Positions 57,360-64,000 of a DNA stretch of 64,000 bases are shown here, one piece after another (the stretch's first letter is position 1; the number at the start of each line of letters is the position of its first letter). Origin of the DNA: Pseudomonadota bacterium (GTDB taxonomy: Bacteria > Pseudomonadota > Gammaproteobacteria > Burkholderiales > Burkholderiaceae_C); NCBI GenBank assembly GCA_030538085.1, contig JAUNUR010000006.1, forward strand, positions 1 to 64,000. The letters are read 5' to 3'. The notes beneath the pieces were generated by a model. That model saw only the letters and a program-made list of their open reading frames with translations. It made no database searches and was not told where the DNA came from. The translations under genes and the position numbers were made by a program.

Positions 57360-58340
57360 TCAGAGCGTGAGAATCGTGCTGCCCGTCGTCTGCCGCGCCT
57401 CCAGCGCCCGATGCGCCGCCTGCACCTCGGCCAGCGGAAAGCGCTGGTCGATGTGAATCTTCACCTGGCCGCTGCGCACCACGTCGAACAAATCATCGGC
57501 CATGGCCTGGCAGCCCTCGCGCGTGGCGATGTGGGCGAACAGCGATCCGCGCGTGACATACAGCTGCTTGGCCGTGAGCGCGAGCACCGAAAACGGCGGC
57601 ACCGGGCCGCTGGCGTTGCCAAAGCTGACCATCAACCCCATCAGCCGCAGGCACTCCAGCGACTTCTCCCAGGTGTCCTTGCCGACCGAGTCGTACACCA
57701 CCTTCACGCCCTGGCCGCCGGTGATGTCCTTGACCCGCGCGGCGAAGTCCTCGGTACGGTAGTTGATCGCGTGCGCCGCCCCGTTGGCCAGCGCCAGCCG
57801 GCATTTTTCATGAGAACCGGCAGTGGCGATCAGCTGATAACCCAGCGCCCTGGCCCACTGGCAGGCGATCAAGCCCACGCCACCCGCCGCCGCGTGCCAC
57901 AGGATGTGATCGCCTACTTGCAGCCCCTCCACCGGCAGCGTCTTGCGCAGCAGGTACTGCGCCGTCAGCCCTTTGAGCATCATGGCGGCGCCGGTGTCGA
58001 AGCCAATGTCGTCGGGCAGCTTGCACACGGTCAGCGCGGGCATCACGCGAGCCTCGCTGTAGCTACCGGGCGGATTGCCGGCGTAGGCGGCGCGGTCGCC
58101 CGGCTGCAGGTGCGTCACGCCCTCGCCCACCGCCTCGACGATGCCGGCGCCTTCCATGCCCAGCGTCAGCGGCATGGGCAATTGGTACAGGCCGCTGCGC
58201 TGATACACGTCGATGAAGTTCAGGCCAATGGCCTTGTGGCGGATGCGTATCTGGCCCGGCCCGGGTTCGCCCACGGGCAAGTCAACGAGTTGCATTTCTT
58301 CAATGCCGCCGTGGCGGGCGATCTGGACGGTCAGGGGCAT
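57360..58340 (-). CDS. Quinone oxidoreductase (zinc-independent MDR)
   Basis: This 326-residue protein is of the QOR/zeta-crystallin type: N-terminal GroES-like domain (KAIGLNFIDVYQRSGLY), then a Rossmann domain (HAAAGGVGLIACQWARALG). No zinc-binding Cys set is present. It reduces quinones with NADPH. The 3' end is 84 bases from the ccd-like antitoxin start. Confidence 0.92.
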   Translation of the reverse strand: MPLTVQIARHGGIEEMQLVDLPVGEPGPGQIRIRHKAIGLNFIDVYQRSGLYQLPMPLTLGMEGAGIVEAVGEGVTHLQPGDRAAYAGNPPGSYSEARVMPALTVCKLPDDIGFDTGAAMMLKGLTAQYLLRKTLPVEGLQVGDHILWHAAAGGVGLIACQWARALGYQLIATAGSHEKCRLALANGAAHAINYRTEDFAARVKDITGGQGVKVVYDSVGKDTWEKSLECLRLMGLMVSFGNASGPVPPFSVLALTAKQLYVTRGSLFAHIATREGCQAMADDLFDVVRSGQVKIHIDQRFPLAEVQAAHRALEARQTTGSTILTL

Positions 58341-58436
58341 GGTGATGGTCTCTCAGGTGAATGGGGGTGTGGGCACGATGGTGCCATGAAGCCCCCGCCC
58401 GCGCACAGGCGGAATCAGACACAAGCCCATCACTAC

Positions 58437-58495
58437 ACATTCAATAGCTGCTTGCACAGCATGGACGGGCGACAAAGGCCAATTTGGCATACAAG
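58437..58495 (+). repeat. Comamonad short intergenic element, copy 7
   Basis: 'caatagctgcttgcacagca ... caaaggccaatttggcatac' keeps the core but has lost much of the second hairpin arm. It lies in the divergent gap between the oxidoreductase and the EamA gene. Confidence 0.6.
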
Positions 58496-58540
58496 CGCAA
58501 GCTGTCGCCCCGGCTGCACATCCGCTACAGTCCGCCCTTC

Positions 58541-59440
58541 ATGTCCGCGCGTCTCACGCCCCGCATCGCCGTCCTGCTGACCTTGCCGCCCTTGCTGTGG
58601 GCCGGCAACGCGGTGGTTGGCCGGCTGGTCACGGATCTGGTGCCGCCGATCACGCTGAACTTTCTGCGCTGGGTGCTGGCCGGCGCCTTGCTGCTGCCGC
58701 TAGCGGCCTGGGTGCTGCGGCCGGGCAGCGGGCTGTGGGCCCACTGGCGGCGCTTCGCGCTGCTGGGCCTGCTGGGCGTGGGGCTGTACAACGCACTGCA
58801 GTACTTGGCGCTGCATACCTCGACGGCGCTGAACGTGACGCTGGTGGCCTCCAGCATGCCGCTGTGGATGATGGCGCTGGGGCGGCTGTTCTTCGGCGCC
58901 GCCATCACGCGGCCACAACTGGTGGGCGCGCTGCTGTCGATGGCCGGCGTGGCGGTGGTGCTGGCGCGCGGCGATCTGGCACAGTTGGCCCAACTGAAGC
59001 TGGTGCCGGGCGATGTGTACATGCTGGCCGCCATCATCGGCTGGGCCTGGTATTCGTGGCTGCTGGCACGCCGGGCGGAGCCGGATGCGATTCGCGCCGA
59101 CTGGGCGGCGTTTCTGCTGGCGCAGATCGTGTTCGGCCTGGGCTGGTCGGGCCTGATGACGGCGGGTGAGTGGGCGCTGACCGACGCGCGCATCCAGTGG
59201 GGCTGGCCGCTGGCGGCGGCGCTGCTGTTCGTGGCCGTGGGTCCGGCTGTACTGGCCTACCGCTGCTGGGGCCTGGGCGTGCAGCACGCGGGGCCCACGG
59301 TGGCGGGCTTCTTCAACAACCTAACGCCGCTGTTCACCGCCGTGATGTCGGCGCTGTTCCTGGGCGAGGCACCGCGCCTGTACCACGCGGCGGCGTTCGC
59401 GCTGATCGTGGCGGGCATCATCGTGTCGGCGCGGCGGTGA
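58541..59440 (+). CDS. EamA/DMT family transporter
   Basis: This protein of about 299 residues has ten hydrophobic helices in two EamA repeats (first near 5-130, second near 150-298). Features include PPLLWAGNAVVGRLV, a typical start for the family, and NNLTPLFTAVMSALFLGE in the second half. It exports amino acids or metabolites; its substrate is unknown. ATG 58541 is preferred over an upstream frame. It is followed by sulP 4 bases later. Confidence 0.88.
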   Translation: MSARLTPRIAVLLTLPPLLWAGNAVVGRLVTDLVPPITLNFLRWVLAGALLLPLAAWVLRPGSGLWAHWRRFALLGLLGVGLYNALQYLALHTSTALNVTLVASSMPLWMMALGRLFFGAAITRPQLVGALLSMAGVAVVLARGDLAQLAQLKLVPGDVYMLAAIIGWAWYSWLLARRAEPDAIRADWAAFLLAQIVFGLGWSGLMTAGEWALTDARIQWGWPLAAALLFVAVGPAVLAYRCWGLGVQHAGPTVAGFFNNLTPLFTAVMSALFLGEAPRLYHAAAFALIVAGIIVSARR

Positions 59441-59444
59441 TGGC

Positions 59445-61199
59445 ATGAACACGCCACCACCCTCCTTCCCCTTGCCACAACCCACCGGCTGGTGGCGCTG
59501 GGCGCCGGGCGTGCACGTGCTGTTCAACTACCAGCGCGACTGGCTGGCCAGCGACATCGTGGCGGGGCTGGTGCTGTCGGCCATTCTGGTACCGGTGGGC
59601 ATGGGCTATGCCGAGGCGGCGGGCGTGCCCGCCATCTACGGCCTGTACGCCACCATCATCCCTCTCGTCATCTACGCGCTGCTGGGGCCCAGCCGCATCA
59701 TGGTGCTGGGGCCGGATTCGACGCTGGCCGCCGTCATCGCCAGCCTGATCCTGCCGCTGGCCGGCGGCAGCGTGGAACGCGCCATCGCCCTGGCCGGCGT
59801 GCTGGCGCTGATGACAGGCGTGTGCCTGTTGCTGATCGGCTTCGCGCGGCTGGGGGTGATGGCCGATCTGTTTTCCAAGCCCATCCGCCTGGGCTTTTTC
59901 AACGCCATCGCGCTGACGGTGATGATCAGCCAATTGCCCAAGCTGATGGGCTTTTCGGCCACGGTGAGCGGCTCGCTGGCGCGCCTGGCCGAGATGGTGC
60001 GCGGCTTTCTGGACGGACGCGGCAACCCGGCCGCCATGGTCGTGGGGGTGAGCTGTCTGGTGCTGATTCTGGGCATTCGCCACTGGCGCCCACGCTGGCC
60101 CGCGGTACTGATCGCCGTGGTGCTGGCCACCAGCATATCGGCGTTGTTCAACCTGTCGGCCACGGTGGGACTGGACGTGGTGGGCCCCGTGCCGCGCGGG
60201 CTGCCGGTGCCCACGCTGCCCTTCGCCACCGTCACGCTGGACGACCTGCGCGTGCTGGCGCCGGGCGCGGCCATCATCGCGCTGCTGGCCTTTGCCGACA
60301 CCAGCGTGCTGTCGCGCGCGCTGGCACAGCGCAGTGGCACGCGCGTGAACCCCGACCAGGAAATGCTGGCACTGGGCAGCGCCAACCTGGCGGCGGGGCT
60401 GATGCAGGGCTTTCCGATCAGCAGCAGCAATTCGCGCACGCCGGTGGCGGCCAGCGCTGGGGCGCAGACGCAACTGGCCAACCTGGTAGGCGCGGGCGTC
60501 ATCGCCCTGCTGCTGGTGCTGGCGCCGGGCCTGGTGAAGGACATGCCGCAAGCGGCGCTGGGCGCGGTGGTGATCACCGCCTGCATCTCGTTCACCGACT
60601 GGCCGGGCATGCTGGCGCTGCTGAGGCAGCGGCGGGTGGAGTTCATGCTGGCGGCGGCCAGCTTTCTGGGCGTGGTGTTCTATGGCGTCATCGAAGGCAT
60701 CGTGGGCGCCATAGCGCTGTCGCTGCTGGTGATGGTGTGGAACGCCTGGCACCCTTACCACACGGTGCTGGTGCGCGTGAATGGCATGAAGGGCTATCAC
60801 GACGTCACGCGCCACCCCGAGGGGCGCTTCGTGCCCGGCCTGGTGCTGTTCCGCTGGGACGAGCAGTTGTTCTTCGCCAACGCCGACCTGTTCCACGAGG
60901 CGGTGCTGCAAGCCGTCGATCAGGCCATCACGCCCACCCGCCAGGTGATCGTGGCCGCCGACGCGGTGAACGACATCGACGTCACCGCCGCCGACATGCT
61001 GGCCGTGCTGGACCATGAACTGGAGGCACGCGGCATCGACCTGCAGTTCGCCGGGCTGAAGGGCCATGTGAAGGACTTGATCATGCGCTACGGCCTCAGC
61101 CCGCGCTTCGACGCCGAGCACTTCCACCCCACCGTGGGCAACGCCGTCAACGTGTACCGCGCACGGCATTCGGTGAACTGGAAGGATTGGGACGAGTAA
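59445..61199 (+). CDS. SulP family anion transporter with STAS domain
   Basis: This 584-residue protein has a SulP transport domain of about 12 helices (SDIVAGLVLSAILVPVGMGYAEAAGVPAIYGLY as the family signature, LGPDSTLAAVIA, SSNSRTPVAASAGAQTQLANLVG) and a C-terminal STAS domain (VIVAADAVNDIDVTAADMLAVLDHELEARGI). Members carry sulfate, bicarbonate or dicarboxylates. It follows the EamA gene closely and may share its promoter. Confidence 0.9.
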   Translation: MNTPPPSFPLPQPTGWWRWAPGVHVLFNYQRDWLASDIVAGLVLSAILVPVGMGYAEAAGVPAIYGLYATIIPLVIYALLGPSRIMVLGPDSTLAAVIASLILPLAGGSVERAIALAGVLALMTGVCLLLIGFARLGVMADLFSKPIRLGFFNAIALTVMISQLPKLMGFSATVSGSLARLAEMVRGFLDGRGNPAAMVVGVSCLVLILGIRHWRPRWPAVLIAVVLATSISALFNLSATVGLDVVGPVPRGLPVPTLPFATVTLDDLRVLAPGAAIIALLAFADTSVLSRALAQRSGTRVNPDQEMLALGSANLAAGLMQGFPISSSNSRTPVAASAGAQTQLANLVGAGVIALLLVLAPGLVKDMPQAALGAVVITACISFTDWPGMLALLRQRRVEFMLAAASFLGVVFYGVIEGIVGAIALSLLVMVWNAWHPYHTVLVRVNGMKGYHDVTRHPEGRFVPGLVLFRWDEQLFFANADLFHEAVLQAVDQAITPTRQVIVAADAVNDIDVTAADMLAVLDHELEARGIDLQFAGLKGHVKDLIMRYGLSPRFDAEHFHPTVGNAVNVYRARHSVNWKDWDE

Positions 61200-61202
61200 G
61201 CG

Positions 61203-61662
61203 CCCGCCAACTTGCGGCCTTTGCCGGCCGCAGCGGCCTGTTCGGCACCGGCAAGGAAATGTTCGCCAGCGGCCAGCGCTGATGGCGGGCGTGAAGGACT
61301 ACCCCGGCAACGAGCTGATTCAGGCCATCGTGCCCGACCCGGCCGCCGCTGACAAAAGCGCCGAGCTGGAGCAGGCCCGCAAGACGCGCGACTGGGCCAA
61401 GGCCCGCATGAAGGCCAAGGGCATCACCTCGGCCGAGAAGCTGACCGTGCAGACGCTGGAAGACGCACGCGAGGCGGCGCAGCTGCTGGACAGCAAGGTC
61501 GATCCAGCCGAAGCCGCCCAATACCGCCAGTGGGCGCTGAGCGTGGCCGAGCAGGTGGCCATGGCCTCAACGGAAGGCGGCTTCCTGGGCTTTGGCGGCA
61601 CGCGCCTGAGCGATGCGGAGAAGTCGCTGATCGAGCAGATCAAGGTGGCGCTGCGCGCTTAG
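61203..61662 (+). pseudogene. Conserved hypothetical gene, N-terminally truncated and frameshifted
   Basis: From ATG 61282 a 126-residue frame runs to 61662 with a helical, charged sequence ending STEGGFLGFGGTRLSDAEKSLIEQIKVAL, which I know from a ~170-residue conserved Burkholderiales family. The missing N-terminal part continues in another frame just upstream (AAFAGRSGLFGTGKEMFASGQR, then TGA at 61280-61282). One added base at the TGATG would join the two. The first part of the family is also absent, cut at the sulP stop. It may still be expressed from ATG 61282. Confidence 0.5.
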
Positions 61663-61800
61663 ACCATGACGCGCCTGGCGACGCATGATCTCGCTTCGCG
61701 TCGATGACGAAATGACTTGACGCCTGTCATGGCGCGCAGCGCCGTCATCGACAGCGCCAGCAGAAATCATGCGCCGCCAGGCGCGTCATTCAATACGGCC

Positions 61801-61968
61801 TCAGAGGCTGTCCTCCAATTCATCGCGGTAAGCGATTGCTCCGGATCGGGTGTCCTGCAAGGCGCATTTCGCAGCCAATAGCTTGTGCTATTGGCAAGGG
61901 ATGCAACGCCGCAGGGCGCCCGAGACCGGGGACAAGCGCGGCGCGAGGAGTTTGGGGACAGCCTCTCA
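61801..61968. mobile_element. 168-bp element with 13-bp terminal inverted repeats
   Basis: 'tcagaggctgtcc' (61801-61813) and 'ggacagcctctca' (61956-61968) are complementary except for one base. The element has no coding frame. Its right end forms the TGA stop of the next minus-strand gene (61966-61968). An inner palindrome, ccaatagcttgtgctattgg (61876-61895), is present. Confidence 0.75.
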
Positions 61969-63411
61969 GGGCTTCACCAACCGGTAGTGATGCGCCACCC
62001 GCTTGGCCAGCACGGCCGAGGCCAAGTAGGCATTGGCCGTGTCCTGCCGGTGCGTGACCAGCGTGATAGGCACGCGCGCGCCCATCACCAGGCCCGAAGC
62101 GGTGGCGCCCGCCAGGTACTGCAGCTGGCGCGCCAGCATCGAGGCAGTTTCCATGTCGGGCGCCAACAGCACGTCGGCCTGACCGGCCACGGGCGAATTC
62201 GGGTGCTTGGCATGCGCCGACTGCGCCGATACCGCGCTGTCGAAGGCCAGCGGCCCGTCGATCAGGCCGCCGCCCAGCTGGTCGCGCTCTGCCATCTTGC
62301 ACAGCGAGGCCGCGTCGATGGACGAGGGCACGCTGGCGTCGATCTCTTCCACCGCCGACAGCACGGCCACGCGCGGTGTCTCCACGCCCATGATGCGCGC
62401 CAAGTCCATCGCGTTGCGCGCGATGTCGGCCTTCTCGGCCAACGTGGGCGCGGCGTGCAGCACGGCGTCGGTCAGCAGCAGCGGCTTGGCGTAGGTGGGC
62501 ACTTCAAAGCGGAAGATGTGCGACAAACGGCGGCGCGTGTGCAGCGCGGGCACGGCATTCACGGCGGCCAGCAACTCGTCCTTGCGCAGGCTGCCAGCCA
62601 TCAGCGCTTCGACCTTGCCTTCGGCGGCCAGCACGGCGGCGGTGGCCGCGGCGGCGGCGCTGTGCGGGGCGGCGATCAGTTCAATGCCCTGCAGATCCAG
62701 CCCGGCCAGCTCGGCCGTCTCGCGGATGCGCTCAAGCGGGCCGATCAGCACCGGCTCGATCAGGCCTTCGCGCGCGGCACGCAGCGCGCCCTCCAGCACG
62801 CCCGTGTGGCAGGGGTGCACCACGCCGCAGCGCACGGCGCTCAGGTCCTTGGCCTGCGTCAGCAGCGCCTTCAGGCGCGCCTCGGGGTCGAACAACTGGA
62901 TGTGCGGCGCATCGATGCGCGGACGGCGCACCTTCTGCGTGGGCGCCAGCACCTTGGCCACGCCCGACAGCACCTTGTCGCCCTGCTGGTTGGTCACCAC
63001 GCAGTCCAACTCGACGCGTTTCTTCTCGGGCTCCTTGGTGAGCACGGTCACCGTCACCGTCAGCGTATCGCCCACGCGCACCGGGCGCGAAAAGCGCAGC
63101 GACTGCTCCATGTAGATCGTGCCCGGCCCCGGCAGCGTGGTGCCCAACACCGCTGAAATCAGCGCGCCGCCCCACATGCCGTGGGCGATGACGCCGTGGA
63201 ACATGCTGGCGTCGGCATAGGCCTGGTCCAGGTGCGCCGGGTTGGTATCGCCCGACACGGCGGCGAAAGCCTGAATGTCGGCCTGGCTCAGCGTGCGCAC
63301 CAGGCGCGCCTGCTGGCCGACCTGCAGTTCATCGAAAGTGATGTTCTCGATCATGTCGCCCTCGGCGTGGGTGGAAGAAGAAGCGGAAGGATTCAGGTCG
63401 GTCGTGGTCAT
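61966..63411 (-). CDS. Bifunctional enoyl-CoA hydratase / phosphate acetyltransferase (MaoC-Pta fusion)
   Basis: This protein of about 481 residues joins an N-terminal MaoC hot-dog domain (about 20-150; DTNPAHLDQAYADASMFHGVIAHGMW holds the catalytic D and H) to a C-terminal phosphate acetyl/butyryltransferase domain (about 170-481; HPCHTGVLEGALRAAREGLIEPVLIGP). This architecture is known in proteobacteria and may link enoyl-CoA hydration to acyl phosphate formation. ATG 63411 is the preferred start. The stop lies within an inverted-repeat element. Confidence 0.9.
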   Translation of the reverse strand: MTTTDLNPSASSSTHAEGDMIENITFDELQVGQQARLVRTLSQADIQAFAAVSGDTNPAHLDQAYADASMFHGVIAHGMWGGALISAVLGTTLPGPGTIYMEQSLRFSRPVRVGDTLTVTVTVLTKEPEKKRVELDCVVTNQQGDKVLSGVAKVLAPTQKVRRPRIDAPHIQLFDPEARLKALLTQAKDLSAVRCGVVHPCHTGVLEGALRAAREGLIEPVLIGPLERIRETAELAGLDLQGIELIAAPHSAAAAATAAVLAAEGKVEALMAGSLRKDELLAAVNAVPALHTRRRLSHIFRFEVPTYAKPLLLTDAVLHAAPTLAEKADIARNAMDLARIMGVETPRVAVLSAVEEIDASVPSSIDAASLCKMAERDQLGGGLIDGPLAFDSAVSAQSAHAKHPNSPVAGQADVLLAPDMETASMLARQLQYLAGATASGLVMGARVPITLVTHRQDTANAYLASAVLAKRVAHHYRLVKP

Positions 63412-63581
63412 GCAGCCAATGGGTGCCGCCATGCCGGGCGCAAGGCCGGTACAGCGGGCAGCCTGATCTGGGGATAACCCCTAGATTGTGCCCGTCCGCC
63501 GTGGCAATTTCATGAAGCCGCCTGCCCGCAAGGCCAAATGCGTCACGCTAGGGCGCATTTGGCGCGCCCCTGCCAGTGGGG

Positions 63582-63657
63582 TGTGGGAGCGGGCTTGCCC
63601 GCGATGGAGCGGTGTGGGCGGGCGGGGCGCTGCATCGCGGCCAAGGCCGCTCCCACA
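63582..63657. repeat. REP-like inverted repeat (TGTGGGAGCGG type), copy 2
   Basis: 'tgtgggagcgggcttgcccg' and 'gcggccaaggccgctcccac' face each other around a 29-base centre that contains related GC-rich bases. It is similar to 36946-37002. Confidence 0.8.
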
Positions 63658-63850
63658 GGGCCGGGTACGCGCCGCAGGCGCCGGGCGGCGTCTCACGCTC
63701 CACCAAAAAACCTGCACACAACCCAGATCACCATGGGGTATATCCATCCATCGCTTGTCTTCAAGCGCTGGCCGATACCCACATAGAGAGCATGCAAGAC
63801 AAACCCTACACCGAACCGCTGCCCGGGGCGATACGTGGGCACCGCCCCGC
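63658..63850. other. Intergenic remainder
   Basis: Together with 63412-63581 this forms a 439-bp gap upstream of the MaoC-Pta gene and 3' of the SDR gene. Apart from the REP, nothing was recognised. Confidence 0.4.
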
Positions 63851-64000
63851 TCAGTAGGTGCCCGGATACGCCCCGCCGTCCGGCAGGATGTTCTGCCCCG
63901 TCAGGTAGCCCGCCTGCTGGCTGCACAGAAAGGCGCAGATGGCGCCGAACTCTGCCGGCGTGCCGAAGCGCTGGGCCGGAATCTGCGCCTGCTGCACCGC
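63851..64000 (-). CDS. SDR family oxidoreductase, C-terminal part (cut by window end)
   Basis: The last 49 residues read AVQQAQIPAQRFGTPAEFGAI, CAFLCSQQAGYLTGQNI, then LPDGGAYPGTY and TGA. This is the C-terminal pattern of short-chain dehydrogenases (R-x-G-x-P-x-E, GQ-x-x-x-DGG). The catalytic residues and start lie beyond the window. The substrate cannot be given. Confidence 0.85.
   Translation of the reverse strand, partial: AVQQAQIPAQRFGTPAEFGAICAFLCSQQAGYLTGQNILPDGGAYPGTY

Noticed and set aside
61820..62302. 160-residue minus-strand frame across the inverted-repeat element and MaoC-Pta 3' end
   Set aside because: It crosses a repeat and reads a second frame of a clear gene.

Overview
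The window is 64 kb of dense, GC-rich bacterial chromosome. Codon use, gene content and gene order point to a betaproteobacterium of the order Burkholderiales, most probably family Comamonadaceae (Acidovorax/Ottowia-like); I cannot name the genus from sequence alone. The strongest evidence is the long minus-strand core block ndk-rlmN-pilW-rodZ-ispG-hisS-yfgM-bamB-der, followed by hfq-hflX-hflK-hflC-DUF2065-hisZ-purA, an order typical of this group. The short intergenic element with a 'tagctgcttgcgctt' core, which I know from Comamonadaceae genomes, occurs about seven times. No rRNA, tRNA or CRISPR array was seen.

Layout. 0-11 kb: EVE-domain protein; a PAP2 phosphatase plus ArnT-like glycosyltransferase pair; an LprI-like exported protein; a decayed IS1111-type remnant; divergent LolD-like ATPase and TesA esterase, with MnmH overlapping TesA; a MITE-like element; YdjM-like hydrolase, DUF1287 protein, MetC-like lyase and a small lipoprotein. 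11.5-30.7 kb: the housekeeping block (purine salvage/synthesis, histidine regulation, HflKC protease regulator, Hfq, ribosome GTPases, outer-membrane assembly, aminoacylation, isoprenoids, cell shape, type IV pilus, rRNA/tRNA methylation) and a fatty-acid desaturase. 30.8-38.1 kb: RsmB-like methyltransferase, M48 membrane protease, PurN, YceH and a two-gene acyl-CoA dehydrogenase. 38.1-45.9 kb: an accessory tract with long non-coding stretches, many repeats, an intact IS110/IS1111 insertion sequence and several exported proteins of unknown role. 44-49.8 kb: a winged-helix/TPR-like putative regulator divergent from a TonB-dependent receptor that overlaps a periplasmic family-5 solute-binding protein. 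49.8-64 kb: small ATPase, HNH endonuclease, ribF-ileS-lspA, two toxin-antitoxin modules placed tail to tail, quinone oxidoreductase, EamA and SulP transporters, a broken conserved gene, a MaoC-Pta fusion enzyme and the end of an SDR gene.

The most unusual property is the non-coding DNA. At least six repeat families lie between genes. Several start exactly at a gene's stop codon or supply it: arnT-like, ispG, hisS, bamB, the maoC-pta fusion and the EVE gene. One 33-bp perfect terminal-inverted-repeat element seems to have inserted between bamB and an older repeat. One copy of the short element is translated inside rsmB. The best candidates for undescribed biology are this stop-codon-anchored repeat system, the divergent regulator/TonB-receptor/binding-protein locus, and the antitoxin that appears to join an AbrB-like DNA-binding half to a CcdA-like half.
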